Assembly (NCBI RefSeq): GCF_024189295.1
Contig: NZ_JAIZEN010000002.1
Span: 62,001-126,000, forward strand
From: Halobacillus sp. A1
GTDB taxonomy: Bacteria > Bacillota > Bacilli > Bacillales > Halobacillaceae
Direction: 5' to 3'
DNA length: 64,000 nt
In this document: piece by piece, positions 1-8,436 of the stretch
Layout: each line of letters starts with the position of its first letter
Numbering within the stretch: position 1 is the first letter of the stretch
Notes under the pieces: model-generated
What the model was told of the DNA's origin: nothing
Databases searched by the model: none
The model's input: the letters and a program-made list of their open reading frames with translations, nothing else
Translations under genes and position numbers: made by a program

Positions 1-497
1 GTAAGAATTATTTTTTTCACTTCTCCGTTTTTCAAAGCATTGACTGCCATAATAACCGCAAGGTATGTTTTTCCAGTTCCTGCGGGCCCTATTCCAAATA
101 CAAGATCGTGATTTTTAATCGCAGATACGTATTTTCTTTGTCCTAAGGTTTTTACTCGCACTGATTTACCTTTGGCATTTCTCGTAATTTCATCTTCGAA
201 CAGTGCTTCGAATTGATTCATCTTACCATTTTTAGCCAATTCAACGGCGTATACGACATCTCTTTCAGTAATAGACAATCCTTTTCTAATGATTTCGAGT
301 ACGGAAAGCAGCACGTCTTCCACAAGCTGAACGTGCTCAGCCTGTCCCGAAACATTGACGTGTTCCCCTCGTGAAATGATCGTTACTTTCAACTGCTCTT
401 CTATTCGTTTTAAGTGACGGTCTTCTGTGCCAAACAACGATAGTGCTTCAGTCGGATTATTTAATTGTATATCGATTGTTTTCAATTCTCCTTGCAT
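1..497 (-). CDS. phoH: PhoH-family ATPase, 3' end cut off by the window edge
   Basis: This is the N-terminal ~165 residues of a PhoH-like protein, a cytoplasmic P-loop ATPase linked to RNA metabolism. The reading frame runs off base 1, so the C-terminal half is not visible. Residues 137-144 read GPAGTGKT, a clear Walker A. The preceding ~130 residues, with a KH-like segment around 35-75, match the usual PhoH N-terminus. The ATG at 497 lies just downstream of the yqfD stop with GGAGA in front of it, which suggests co-transcription with yqfC-yqfD as in B. subtilis. The exact RNA substrate is not known. Confidence 0.93.
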   Translation of the reverse strand, partial: MQGELKTIDIQLNNPTEALSLFGTEDRHLKRIEEQLKVTIISRGEHVNVSGQAEHVQLVEDVLLSVLEIIRKGLSITERDVVYAVELAKNGKMNQFEALFEDEITRNAKGKSVRVKTLGQRKYVSAIKNHDLVFGIGPAGTGKTYLAVIMAVNALKNGEVKKIIL

Positions 498-499
498 AC

Positions 500-1681
500 T
501 CAATCTCCTTGGGAAACATACTTGGTTTCAGCTATATTTTCTTCAACTTTAAATAATAGGATTAATTTTACTTTACCACGGTCCACACCCTGGTGCAAAA
601 TTTTTTCATCTAATATTTCTGCGTCTTCATTTAAATTGACAAGTAAGGAATTCCGCCCGTTTTTCAAAGCTTCTTTGACCGATTGCTCCTTTGAAGGTTG
701 TTGTGCTGAAAACTCATTTTCATACGTAGTATTATGACCAATACGAACAGGAAGTTCCCAACCGAACAACTCAAAAGTCTGCTCATATCTTTCCTCACGA
801 TCCTCCTCGTCATTCTTTCGCCAAAAGCCCCAAACTGGTATCGAAACTTTACCAATTGCAATCGAATAAACTGTGCTGGAATTTCCGTCCGTCAGGGTTT
901 GCTCTATTTGTTCAGGCTGGTCTATCTCTACTCGGTACCATGTCTCTGCAAGAACCTCTCCAACTGCTTCTACATATTTCCCGCTATCTTCTTTCAACTC
1001 ACCGGTTGCCAGCATTTTACCTTTTTTAACTACATCGTTAACTTCTACTAATGGTCTTCCTTTAGAAATAAACATTTTAGTAATCATGCCTTTTTTTGAG
1101 GCAACAATATTTGAAGGTCTAGGTGCCTCGGGTTCATCATAGTTGGTTTGCTTTACTCCATACAATTGATAGCTTGTCCCTTGCTTTTTCACCCCTACCC
1201 ATAGAAGATCGGGTATGTCTTCTAATAATAACCTTTGAACTTCTCTAGGCTGCTTCATCGAAATACTGAGTGAGCCGGGTTTGATTCCGTATGAATCTAA
1301 CTGACTTTTAACTGCGGCCTCCAGCTCAGGTTCCAAACCTTCAACTTTGATCGACCATAACGTGTTAGCCAGTAAAAATACTGCAAGACAGCTGCAAACG
1401 ATCGCGAGCCATAAAGCTTTTTTCTTTTTTTGTGCGTTGTAAAAAAAGGGAAGGCCTTCCGTTGATACAAACTGTATACGGCATCTATGACGTTTGCGAT
1501 ATTTTTTAAAAGTAGGCCAGTCCTGCACTCGGATAGTCATAAGTACAGTGGAATCATCAAGGTGTTTAATTTGAGAAAGCACACATCCCTCACTTACACA
1601 AGCTTGCATAAATGACTCGATGCTCCCCCCTTTCACTTTGATCGTTATCCGTCCTTGAAAGACAGGCAGGTTCTTTGACAT
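500..1681 (-). CDS. yqfD: Sporulation protein YqfD
   Basis: A 393-residue protein of the YqfD family, needed for efficient sporulation in B. subtilis, where it is expressed in the mother cell under sigma-E. The first ~80 residues are soluble. A lysine run at 85-88 leads into one membrane helix at about 89-109. The remaining ~280 residues would be on the outer side of the membrane and have a beta-rich character. The ATG overlaps the yqfC stop by one base (TGATG), so translation is coupled. The biochemical role is unknown. Identification rests on family resemblance and the conserved yqfC-yqfD-phoH order. Confidence 0.92.
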   Translation of the reverse strand: MSKNLPVFQGRITIKVKGGSIESFMQACVSEGCVLSQIKHLDDSTVLMTIRVQDWPTFKKYRKRHRCRIQFVSTEGLPFFYNAQKKKKALWLAIVCSCLAVFLLANTLWSIKVEGLEPELEAAVKSQLDSYGIKPGSLSISMKQPREVQRLLLEDIPDLLWVGVKKQGTSYQLYGVKQTNYDEPEAPRPSNIVASKKGMITKMFISKGRPLVEVNDVVKKGKMLATGELKEDSGKYVEAVGEVLAETWYRVEIDQPEQIEQTLTDGNSSTVYSIAIGKVSIPVWGFWRKNDEEDREERYEQTFELFGWELPVRIGHNTTYENEFSAQQPSKEQSVKEALKNGRNSLLVNLNEDAEILDEKILHQGVDRGKVKLILLFKVEENIAETKYVSQGD

Positions 1682-1980
1682 CAGTCACCCCCTCCTTTAG
1701 ATTCATCAATGAAATCAATGGATAATAATTTCCCTTCCAGTAATAGCTCCTCTTTCAGCATCATTTTAATTCTTAAATCCTTACCTTTGATGGATAATTC
1801 ACCTCTTCGATGAGATATTCTTATCTCGTGATCGGAAAAATGAAGAAGCCCTGTACAATTTTCTATGTAAGCATGGATAGAGCCGATGGTTGTAATCCTT
1901 GGAAGATCAAGCATTACATCAGCTGGCAGGTCAAAATACTGACTCACCCAATTGCGCAGTTGATTTTGCCATTTTGACAT
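1681..1980 (-). CDS. yqfC: Sporulation protein YqfC
   Basis: A 99-residue YqfC-family protein. It is small and soluble, has no signal peptide, and contains a beta-rich stretch built around 'IRISHRRGELSIKG'. In B. subtilis yqfC is sigma-E dependent and is transcribed with yqfD. Here a strong terminator lies just upstream (2011-2047), so the gene must start its own transcript within the ~30 bases between that hairpin and the GGGGGGAG ribosome site. I could not pick a convincing sigma-E box there. Function is unknown beyond its link with sporulation. Confidence 0.9.
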   Translation of the reverse strand: MSKWQNQLRNWVSQYFDLPADVMLDLPRITTIGSIHAYIENCTGLLHFSDHEIRISHRRGELSIKGKDLRIKMMLKEELLLEGKLLSIDFIDESKGGGD

Positions 1981-2004
1981 GCAGCTCCCCCCTTACCTTA
2001 TACA

Positions 2005-2047
2005 TACGAAAAACGCACGGATTGTATTCACTACAATCCGTGCGTTT
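2005..2047 (-). terminator. Rho-independent terminator of the yqeZ-floA operon
   Basis: A perfect 16-bp inverted repeat (2011-2026 with 2032-2047) has a 5-base loop and is followed on the minus strand by a T-run. It begins 3 bases after the stop of the 169-residue gene and separates that operon from yqfC. Confidence 0.92.
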
Positions 2048-2049
2048 CA

Positions 2050-2559
2050 TTATCTTTTTCTTGGATGAGAGCTATGAGGCTTGTAAGCTCTGGGCTGACC
2101 CAGAATTTCTGCCATTATTATGCCTTCAGCTAACTTGTTTCTACTCCACCTGGATGAATACTTCAAATTCGGTTTTTTTGTCTCTTTACCTTTCTCAATA
2201 TAAACTTCTAAGTTATCACCGTCTAAAGTTCTTTGATCGAAGGACAAAGATTGTCGGTTGCGATCATTTTGATAATCAGCAGCCTCTTCCAACCTCTTTT
2301 GTTTTTCTTCATAGTAGCTTTCGACCCGGCCTTTAGATTCCTTCACGGCATCCTCAACTTGCGTCCGTGTTTCCTTTTGGGCGCTTCTCTCAGCTGGACC
2401 TGAAGGTGTCATCGTCGGCCTCGGCTGCTTAGGTGCCCGTTTCTTCTGATTCTCATCCTCTTTACTCATACCTGAGAACCAGCTAATCAGTCCTCCGATG
2501 ATTGCAGCGACAATTAAAATATTGCTCGTAATCATCTCAATTAGATCAGTCATATCCAT
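2050..2559 (-). CDS. Single-pass membrane protein of unknown function downstream of floA
   Basis: A 169-residue protein I do not recognise by family. It has one hydrophobic helix at about 12-29 (ILIVAAIIGGLISWFSG), then a charged, proline-rich and probably disordered stretch (KKRAPKQPRPTMTPSGPAERSA), then a basic/acidic helical segment containing VESYYEEKQKRLEEAADYQ, and a C-terminus rich in basic residues. It follows floA by ~25 bases and ends at a strong terminator, so it is the last gene of the yqeZ-floA operon. Its place corresponds to B. subtilis yqfB, but I cannot confirm homology. A role at FloA membrane domains is inferred from position only. Confidence 0.8.
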   Translation of the reverse strand: MDMTDLIEMITSNILIVAAIIGGLISWFSGMSKEDENQKKRAPKQPRPTMTPSGPAERSAQKETRTQVEDAVKESKGRVESYYEEKQKRLEEAADYQNDRNRQSLSFDQRTLDGDNLEVYIEKGKETKKPNLKYSSRWSRNKLAEGIIMAEILGQPRAYKPHSSHPRKR

Positions 2560-2583
2560 GCTCCTTTTATGAGGGTAGGAAAA

Positions 2584-3573
2584 TTATTGATCATCCTTAT
2601 CCTTGTCCTCGGACATATCACCAAGTGTCTGCCTCATATCTGTATCAGCATTGATGTTTTGATAATTCATGTAGTCCATAACACCCATTTTCCCTGAACG
2701 AAGAGCCTCAGCAAGAGCTTGTGGCACTTCTGCTTCAGCTTCCACAACTTTAGCTTGCATTTCCTGAACACGTGCACGCATTTCCTGCTCTTGAGCAATT
2801 GCCATAGCACGACGCTCTTCAGCTTTCGCTTGGGCGATATTTTTATCTGCCTCTGCCTGGTCAGTCTGTAAAATCGCACCGATGTTTTTACCGATGTCGA
2901 TGTCGGCAATATCAATCGAAAGAATTTCAAAAGCCGTACCTGCATCCAGCCCTTTTCCTAACACGTTTTGGGAGATCATGTCTGGATTTTCCAAAACTTT
3001 GCTATGATTTTGACTGGAACCGATTGTTGATACGATCCCTTCGCCAACACGAGCGATAACCGTTTCTTCACCCGCACCACCGACGAGTCGGTCAATATTG
3101 GCACGTACAGTAATTCTTGCTTTAGCCTTAACTTCGATCCCATCCATAGCAACACCTGCGATGAAAGGAGTTTCAATAACTTTAGGATTTACACTCATTT
3201 GAACCGCTTCTAGAACGTCACGTCCTGCTAAATCAATTGCCGCAGCTCTTTCAAAACTCAATTCAATATTCGCTCGCTGTGCAGCAATTAAAGCATTGAC
3301 GACTCTGTCGACGTTCCCTCCAGCTAAGTAATGGCTTTCCAGCTGGTTGGTGTCTACATTGACACCCGCTTTGTGGGCTTTGATCAATGGATTGATGACT
3401 CGTGATGGGATTACCCTTCTCAATCTCATTCCGATTAGTGTAAGGATGCTGATTTTCACTCCAGCCGCTAACGCGCTAATCCATAGCATGACCGGAATAA
3501 ACGTGAATAGTACAGCAACTACGATGATGATAATACCAATAATAATAATAGGCATCAGTTCTTGAATTGTCAT
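2584..3573 (-). CDS. floA: Flotillin-like protein FloA
   Basis: A 329-residue flotillin-like scaffold of the YqfA/FloA family. Members organise functional membrane microdomains and influence membrane fluidity and signalling. The N-terminus holds a long hydrophobic hairpin (about 7-52). An SPFH-like domain follows, and the C-terminal third is a heptad- and Ala/Glu-rich coiled coil ([27 protein letters not shown]). The length matches the family (~330). It lies 4 bases after yqeZ, with AGAGGAGG before its ATG. YqeZ is an NfeD-type protein, and NfeD and flotillin-like proteins are commonly paired. Confidence 0.96.
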   Translation of the reverse strand: MTIQELMPIIIIGIIIIVVAVLFTFIPVMLWISALAAGVKISILTLIGMRLRRVIPSRVINPLIKAHKAGVNVDTNQLESHYLAGGNVDRVVNALIAAQRANIELSFERAAAIDLAGRDVLEAVQMSVNPKVIETPFIAGVAMDGIEVKAKARITVRANIDRLVGGAGEETVIARVGEGIVSTIGSSQNHSKVLENPDMISQNVLGKGLDAGTAFEILSIDIADIDIGKNIGAILQTDQAEADKNIAQAKAEERRAMAIAQEQEMRARVQEMQAKVVEAEAEVPQALAEALRSGKMGVMDYMNYQNINADTDMRQTLGDMSEDKDKDDQ

Positions 3574-3577
3574 TAAA

Positions 3578-4921
3578 TTATTCCTCCTCTAAATTTTTTA
3601 ACAAGCGTACGACGATTCTGGATCCTTCTGTTTTCACAATCTTCACACGCTGATTTGCTCCAATGAAATTACCTTCTGTCACGACGTCAAGCCTTTCTTC
3701 GTCAAAGACGGCGGTACCTGCCGGCCTAAGTGGTGTAACAGTTTCTCCTACTAGACCTATCAGTTCTAAGCGGGTCACAGATGATACATAGCCTTTCTCG
3801 GATGAGGTGGAATCCCTGAGAATGACATGTTTGAAAAACCCTCGCTCCATTCCGATGGTTCTAAATAGAATGATGGAAACGACTATCGTTACTACTAAAG
3901 CAATTCCTATACTGAGAGCCATCTGTCCCATGTCAGCAGAAGACATCATCAAGGATGTAACGACAGCAACGACTCCAATTATACCTAAGAACCCACTCGT
4001 CACGAAGAACTCAGTTACAATCAGTCCTATTCCCAGTATGAGCAGAATGATGGCTTCATATCCAGCCAAACCGGCTACGATGTGTCCATAAAAGAACAGG
4101 ACAAGTGAAACCACTCCCATAATTCCAGGGATTCCAAAGCCTGGCGAGTATAATTCAACAATCAGTCCTAAACTAGCGACAGATAATAGAATAGGGATGA
4201 CCACAGGATCGGTGAGAAAACGAGCAAAATTTTCTGCAGGAGTAGGATTATTCTCCACAACTTCAGCACCAGAAAGCTCTAACTCGTTAAGGAGTTCTAC
4301 TCTGTCCTGTATGACTCCTTCTGCATACCCTACTTCGACCGCTTCATTCGGACCCAGAGTCAAAAATTCACCTTCAGCAGCTCCATATTCAGGTAAGTCT
4401 ACACTGCTATCAGCCATAGCGCGTGCATAGATCGGGTCTCTCCCATTGGACTCTGCAGCTGCTACCATAGAGGAAACCCACGCTGACTGTGCTTTTTTAT
4501 CCGCCGCTGTACCATCAGAATTTATGACACCAGAAGCCCCGATCGTCGCTTGCTGTTTCATATAGATCTGATCAGCGTTCAAAGCAATGTACGACCCTGC
4601 CGAGTAGGCTTGGCTCGTAATATAAGCAGTATTCGGCACCTCAAGATCTTGAAGCAATTCTCCTATAGCGCCCGCAGCATCAACTCTGCCTCCCGGTGTA
4701 TCGATTTCAAATATGATATGGTCCGCTCCATTTTCAATGGCTTCACTAGTTGTACGTTCTAAGAAGGCTGTCATCCCGCGTTCAACTGTACTCTCCACAG
4801 GAATGACATACACTTGCTTGCCTTCACCATCTGCACTAACTTTATGAGTTAATTGGAAAACGGACAAACCTGCCGCCACCAGCAACATGATACTAAGTAC
4901 GGTTATTCGAAAAGTTTTCAT
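3578..4921 (-). CDS. yqeZ: NfeD-family membrane serine protease (ClpP-class) YqeZ
   Basis: A 447-residue long-form NfeD protein. An N-terminal signal or anchor (about 5-30) is followed by a ClpP/SppA-like protease domain. This contains [15 protein letters not shown] and the probable nucleophile serine in [15 protein letters not shown]. Four to five membrane helices occupy about 235-370. A C-terminal NfeD OB-fold covers roughly 380-445. These proteins act with flotillin-like partners, here floA directly downstream. Transcription appears to start from a sigma-W-type promoter at 4967-4993, which fits the envelope-stress control known for the B. subtilis yqeZ operon. Confidence 0.94.
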   Translation of the reverse strand: MKTFRITVLSIMLLVAAGLSVFQLTHKVSADGEGKQVYVIPVESTVERGMTAFLERTTSEAIENGADHIIFEIDTPGGRVDAAGAIGELLQDLEVPNTAYITSQAYSAGSYIALNADQIYMKQQATIGASGVINSDGTAADKKAQSAWVSSMVAAAESNGRDPIYARAMADSSVDLPEYGAAEGEFLTLGPNEAVEVGYAEGVIQDRVELLNELELSGAEVVENNPTPAENFARFLTDPVVIPILLSVASLGLIVELYSPGFGIPGIMGVVSLVLFFYGHIVAGLAGYEAIILLILGIGLIVTEFFVTSGFLGIIGVVAVVTSLMMSSADMGQMALSIGIALVVTIVVSIILFRTIGMERGFFKHVILRDSTSSEKGYVSSVTRLELIGLVGETVTPLRPAGTAVFDEERLDVVTEGNFIGANQRVKIVKTEGSRIVVRLLKNLEEE

Positions 4922-4966
4922 AGATCCACCCCCCTCATTCTATCTTATCTGTTGAATACTAGTCTA

Positions 4967-4993
4967 TACGTTTTTATGATTAAATAAGTTTCA
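4967..4993 (-). promoter_or_regulatory. Sigma-W-type (ECF) promoter of yqeZ-floA
   Basis: The minus strand reads TGAAAC (complement of 4988-4993), 17 bases, then CGTA (complement of 4967-4970). This matches the sigma-W consensus TGAAAC-N16/17-CGTA. It sits about 45 bases before the yqeZ ATG, immediately after the yqeY terminator. The B. subtilis orthologous operon is a sigma-W target. Confidence 0.75.
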
Positions 4994-4995
4994 AA

Positions 4996-5038
4996 AAAAA
5001 TTAAAAAGGTCTCTCTTTTTTAAAAAAGAGAGACCTTT
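4996..5038 (-). terminator. Terminator of rpsU-yqeY
   Basis: A perfect 17-bp inverted repeat (5005-5021 with 5022-5038) starts 5 bases after the yqeY stop and is followed on the minus strand by a long T-rich run. It closes the rpsU-yqeY transcript just before the yqeZ promoter. Confidence 0.93.
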
Positions 5039-5043
5039 AACAA

Positions 5044-5490
5044 TTATGATAATTGCTTTAATACGAGCTGATTCACCTTAGAACCGTCGGCTTTGCCTTT
5101 TACTTTAGGCATAACCGCGTTCATGACTTTTCCCATGTCGGCTTTAGATGATGCTCCTACTTCTTCAATGGTATTCTGAACAATCTGATCAAGTTCTTGC
5201 TCAGAAAGCTGCTCCGGCATATATGCTTGTAAAATCCCAATTTCTTGAATAAGTTCTTCTACAAGATCTTCGCGTCCAGCTTCTTTAAACTCGTGGAGGG
5301 AATCTTTTCTCTGCTTTACCTCGCGGGATAAAACAGTAAGTTCTTCTTCTTCAGAAAGTTCATCTTTACCTAGTTTAATCGCTTCGTTCTGCATCGAAGC
5401 TTTCACCATACGGATGACAGTCAGAGTTTTTTTCTCTCTGGCTTTCATCGCTGTTTTCATATCTTGGTTTAGACGTTCAGTAATTGACAT
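5044..5490 (-). CDS. yqeY: GatB/YqeY domain protein
   Basis: A 148-residue stand-alone YqeY protein, related to the tail domain of the amidotransferase subunit GatB that contacts tRNA. The whole length is helical, beginning [20 protein letters not shown] and ending in the YqeY domain (about 90-148). It follows rpsU by 20 bases with AAAGAGGGTG before its ATG. They form a two-gene operon from the promoter at 5755-5783. Its physiological role is not established; tRNA binding is inferred from the GatB homology. Confidence 0.95.
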   Translation of the reverse strand: MSITERLNQDMKTAMKAREKKTLTVIRMVKASMQNEAIKLGKDELSEEEELTVLSREVKQRKDSLHEFKEAGREDLVEELIQEIGILQAYMPEQLSEQELDQIVQNTIEEVGASSKADMGKVMNAVMPKVKGKADGSKVNQLVLKQLS

Positions 5491-5510
5491 CTATTAACAC
5501 CCTCTTTAGA

Positions 5511-5684
5511 TCACTTGCGCTTTCTAGCGGCCTCAGACTTTTTCTTGCGGCGAACGCTAGGCTTATCGTAATATTCACGCTTACGATATTCTGATAATGC
5601 ACCGCTTTTCGATACATCGCGCTTGAAGCGACGAAGAGCATCTTCAAGTGACTCGTTTTTACGAACGCGAGTTGTTTTTGACAT
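5511..5684 (-). CDS. rpsU: 30S ribosomal protein S21
   Basis: A 57-residue S21 protein, starting [20 protein letters not shown] and ending in the typical lysine/arginine tail ([13 protein letters not shown]). The open frame extends further upstream, but the ATG at 5684 is preceded by a strong GGGAGGGA site and gives the standard length. S21 binds the 30S platform near the anti-Shine-Dalgarno region. It is transcribed with yqeY. Unlike in B. subtilis, mtaB is not its upstream neighbour; deoC is. Confidence 0.97.
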   Translation of the reverse strand: MSKTTRVRKNESLEDALRRFKRDVSKSGALSEYRKREYYDKPSVRRKKKSEAARKRK

Positions 5685-5754
5685 GCTATTTCCCTCCCTC
5701 CGAAGCAAAAAAACTGTTTCTCTAATGTATGAGAGAACTCCCATACCTTCGACA

Positions 5755-5783
5755 ATTATATTATATTGGAGGAATATGGTCAA
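5755..5783 (-). promoter_or_regulatory. Sigma-A promoter of rpsU-yqeY
   Basis: The minus strand shows TTGACC (complement of 5778-5783), a 17-base spacer and a perfect TATAAT (complement of 5755-5760). It lies about 70 bases before the rpsU start. Confidence 0.88.
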
Positions 5784-5819
5784 CTTTTTTCGAAATAATA
5801 ATCATTTATAATCAATTTA

Positions 5820-6494
5820 TTAGTAGTCCGAGGTTCCCTTTCCTCCATGAACTATAGCAATGCCTGCGCTTGCCCCGATGCGAGTAGCGCCAGCCTCAAT
5901 GACTGCTTTAGCACCTTCATAATCGCGCACCCCGCCCGAAGCCTTTACACCTAGGTCAGGGCCTACCGTTTTACGCATTAAACTGATATCTTCCACCGTA
6001 GCTCCTCCACCTGAGAAACCAGTGGAAGTCTTCACGAAATCTGCTCCGCCTGTTTTAGTCAATTCAGAAGCTGTAACTTTTTCCTCTTCTGATAGTAAGG
6101 AAGTTTCGATGATTACTTTGACTAAAGCTTTCCCTTCTGCTTCTTTCACGACGGCTTCAATATCTTTCTGTACGACATCTTTATTGCCGGACTTAAGTTC
6201 CCCGACATTGATCACCATATCTACTTCTTCAGCACCATTTTCTATAGCCTGGCGAGTTTCAAAGACTTTTGTTTCCGTCGTAGTTGCCCCTAACGGAAAA
6301 CCGATGACTGTACAGACCTTTACATCCGTTCCTTCTAAAAGATCTTTACAATAGCTGACCCAATAAGGGTTCACACAAACGGACATGAAGTTATTGTCTC
6401 GGGCTTCTTTGCATATTTGCTCAATTTTTTCTTTTGTTGTATCGGGTTTCAATTGTGTATGATCAATCATCTTGGCTAGATTTTGCTCCATCAT
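5820..6494 (-). CDS. deoC: Deoxyribose-phosphate aldolase
   Basis: A 224-residue DeoC, which cleaves 2-deoxyribose-5-phosphate to glyceraldehyde-3-phosphate and acetaldehyde in deoxynucleoside catabolism. Visible motifs are [11 protein letters not shown] near the N-terminus, the aldolase core [15 protein letters not shown], and the Schiff-base lysine region [14 protein letters not shown]. Two adjacent ATGs exist; the second (6491) has better spacing from GGAAG. The gene stands alone between rpsU and rsmE, where B. subtilis has mtaB. There are no other deo genes here, so it is probably transcribed on its own. Confidence 0.96.
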   Translation of the reverse strand: MMEQNLAKMIDHTQLKPDTTKEKIEQICKEARDNNFMSVCVNPYWVSYCKDLLEGTDVKVCTVIGFPLGATTTETKVFETRQAIENGAEEVDMVINVGELKSGNKDVVQKDIEAVVKEAEGKALVKVIIETSLLSEEEKVTASELTKTGGADFVKTSTGFSGGGATVEDISLMRKTVGPDLGVKASGGVRDYEGAKAVIEAGATRIGASAGIAIVHGGKGTSDY

Positions 6495-6599
6495 AATACT
6501 TCCCTTCCATTAGTTGTTCGTACATCTATTGTATCATAGCATGACCCGATGAGAAATGCGAGCAGACGTTAGAAATACCAAAAAGACTTTGTTCACATA

Positions 6600-6633
6600 T
6601 AAAATAACCGCTATGAATGCCATAGCGGTTATT
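6600..6633 (-). terminator. Terminator after rsmE
   Basis: A perfect 13-bp inverted repeat (6603-6615 with 6621-6633) has a 5-base loop and overlaps the rsmE stop. On the minus strand it is followed by TTTTATAT. It probably ends the transcript containing prmA and rsmE. Confidence 0.85.
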
Positions 6634-7381
6634 CATTTTCTTCAAAATGATAAGAAACAGCAGATAAGAAATAAAGTGGCGCTGTTTCCATTCTTAAAAT
6701 CCGCGGCCCTAAGCGGATAGAATGAAAACCACTGTTCACTAAAGCATTGGACTCTCTTGAAGAAAAACCGCCTTCAGGTCCAAAAATGACCAGCAGGGAA
6801 TCCCCTTCATTCACTTTCTCTAATTCTAACCGCAAAGAGCTGTAAGTATCTTTGCGAGCTTCATCTTCAAAGGCTAATAATTTCACATCAAAAGAATCCA
6901 TTCGCAGCAGTTCATTCAACTCTAAAAGGTCATGAATTTCTGGAACCTTGACTCGCTCTGACTGTTCACTTGCTTCTTTTGCGATTTTTTTAAGCCGCAT
7001 AATTTTTTTATCTGTTTTTTTCTTGTCCCATTTCGCAACTGACCGTTCAGCTTGATAAGGAATAAAAGAATCAGCACCAAGCTCCGTAGCTTTTTGTACA
7101 ACCTGCTCCATTTTATCTCCCTTACCGAGGCTTTGGACAATCGTTACATTTACAGGTAATTCTGTGTTCTTTTTTATCCATTCATCGACTTTACATATAA
7201 TCTGTTCTGGAACCTCCATCTTCTCAATAGAGCAAACCGCCGCTCCAAAATCTGGATGAACACATACAATCGTCTGCCCTTCAGTCATACGCATCACATT
7301 TGAAATATGATGTACATCGTCACCTGAAATAGTCACTTGCGTTTGATTCCAGTTGGAACTGTCTACAAAATAACGTTGCAC
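6629..7381 (-). CDS. rsmE: 16S rRNA m3U1498 methyltransferase RsmE
   Basis: A 250-residue SPOUT-class enzyme that methylates N3 of U1498 in 16S rRNA. A PUA-like N-terminal domain (about 1-70) is followed by the knotted SAM-binding domain. The latter carries KATELGADSFIPYQAERSVAKW and the C-terminal knot motif VIFGPEGGFSSRE...LGPRILRMETA. The start is GTG at 7381, with AAGGTG nine bases upstream; no ATG is better placed. It follows prmA by 13 bases, so the two ribosome methyltransferases are co-expressed. Confidence 0.96.
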   Translation of the reverse strand: MQRYFVDSSNWNQTQVTISGDDVHHISNVMRMTEGQTIVCVHPDFGAAVCSIEKMEVPEQIICKVDEWIKKNTELPVNVTIVQSLGKGDKMEQVVQKATELGADSFIPYQAERSVAKWDKKKTDKKIMRLKKIAKEASEQSERVKVPEIHDLLELNELLRMDSFDVKLLAFEDEARKDTYSSLRLELEKVNEGDSLLVIFGPEGGFSSRESNALVNSGFHSIRLGPRILRMETAPLYFLSAVSYHFEENE

Positions 7382-7394
7382 AATAAGTCACACC

Positions 7395-8327
7395 TTATTT
7401 CTTAGCGATAATTAGAACCCAGTCTTCCATCATATTCGTTTCTACTATTTCAAAACCAGCTTGCTTTAAGCGGTCTAAGACGTGGTCTTTTTTCCCAGAG
7501 ATGATCCCTGAGGTGATGAAGTACCCATCATCTTTCAACAACCTATAAGCATCGTCCACGAATTGAACTATGATTTCAGCAAGAATGTTAGATACAATTA
7601 GATCCGGCTGTATTTCTACACCTTTAAGCAGGTCGTTCTTGGTTGAAGTGATCTGATTCTGTACGTGGTTCAATTCTGCATTATTGAAAGTACTTTTTAC
7701 GGCCACCTCATCCAAGTCAAAAGCGTGTACATGTTCAGCACCGAGAAGAATAGAAGCAACACTGAGTATTCCTGAACCAGCCCCAACATCGAGTACAAGA
7801 TCCTCGGGCTTCAAATATTGTTCAAGTGCCTGCATACTTAACACTGTAGTAGGATGAGTTCCCGTACCAAATGCCATACCTGGGTCCATTTCTATGATGA
7901 GTTCATCACTTGAAACAGGTTCATATTCCTCCCAGGTAGGAATGATCGTAATCCGTTCAGATATCTTTACAGGTTTGTAGTATTTTTTCCAGGCCGTAGC
8001 CCAGTCCTCTTCATGTATTTCACTCAATGAGACGGAATTGCGGCCAATATCTATGTTATAAAGCGTAAGATTTGTAACAGACTGTTTAATCGAATCCACT
8101 GTCTCACCTAAAAAACTATTCATCTGCAAATACGCTTTAACGTATACCCCTTCTTTTGGGTAATCTTCAGGATTGAGCTCATATATTTCTCCGAACGAGT
8201 TTTCCTCTTTAATCATATCTCTAGGATCTTCAATTACAACTCCACTGGCACCCGCTTCATGTAAAATATTGGAGACCGGTTCAATTGCTTCATTTGTCGT
8301 GTGAATACAAATTTCTGACCACTTCAT
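7395..8327 (-). CDS. prmA: Ribosomal protein L11 methyltransferase
   Basis: A 310-residue PrmA, which trimethylates amino groups of ribosomal protein L11. The N-terminal ~120 residues form the L11-recognition domain. The class I SAM fold follows, with MDPGMAFGTGTHPTT, the glycine loop LVLDVGAGSGILSVAS, and the substrate motif VSNILAEIIVQF. The ribosome site before the ATG at 8327 is weak. Gene order dnaJ-prmA-rsmE is the standard Bacillales arrangement. Confidence 0.97.
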   Translation of the reverse strand: MKWSEICIHTTNEAIEPVSNILHEAGASGVVIEDPRDMIKEENSFGEIYELNPEDYPKEGVYVKAYLQMNSFLGETVDSIKQSVTNLTLYNIDIGRNSVSLSEIHEEDWATAWKKYYKPVKISERITIIPTWEEYEPVSSDELIIEMDPGMAFGTGTHPTTVLSMQALEQYLKPEDLVLDVGAGSGILSVASILLGAEHVHAFDLDEVAVKSTFNNAELNHVQNQITSTKNDLLKGVEIQPDLIVSNILAEIIVQFVDDAYRLLKDDGYFITSGIISGKKDHVLDRLKQAGFEIVETNMMEDWVLIIAKK

Positions 8328-8361
8328 TCAGGATCAACTCACTTTTCTTAAGTAGGTATAA

Positions 8362-8427
8362 AGATTAAAAGAGTGTCTAGATTCAAGCTGCGGGACTACC
8401 CGAAACACCTATACCTCCAGACACTCT
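8362..8427 (-). terminator. Structured terminator after dnaJ
   Basis: Nine-base arms AGAGTGTCT (8370-8378) and AGACACTCT (8419-8427) enclose a small inner hairpin (CGGG-ACTA-CCCG, 8391-8402). On the minus strand a T-rich run follows. It separates the chaperone operon from prmA. The long loop makes it unusual for a simple terminator. Confidence 0.6.
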
Positions 8428-8436
8428 AATAAACGA

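Noticed and set aside
1899-2336. 145-residue plus-strand open frame
   Set aside because: Antisense across yqfC, a terminator and the floA-linked gene; no ribosome site.
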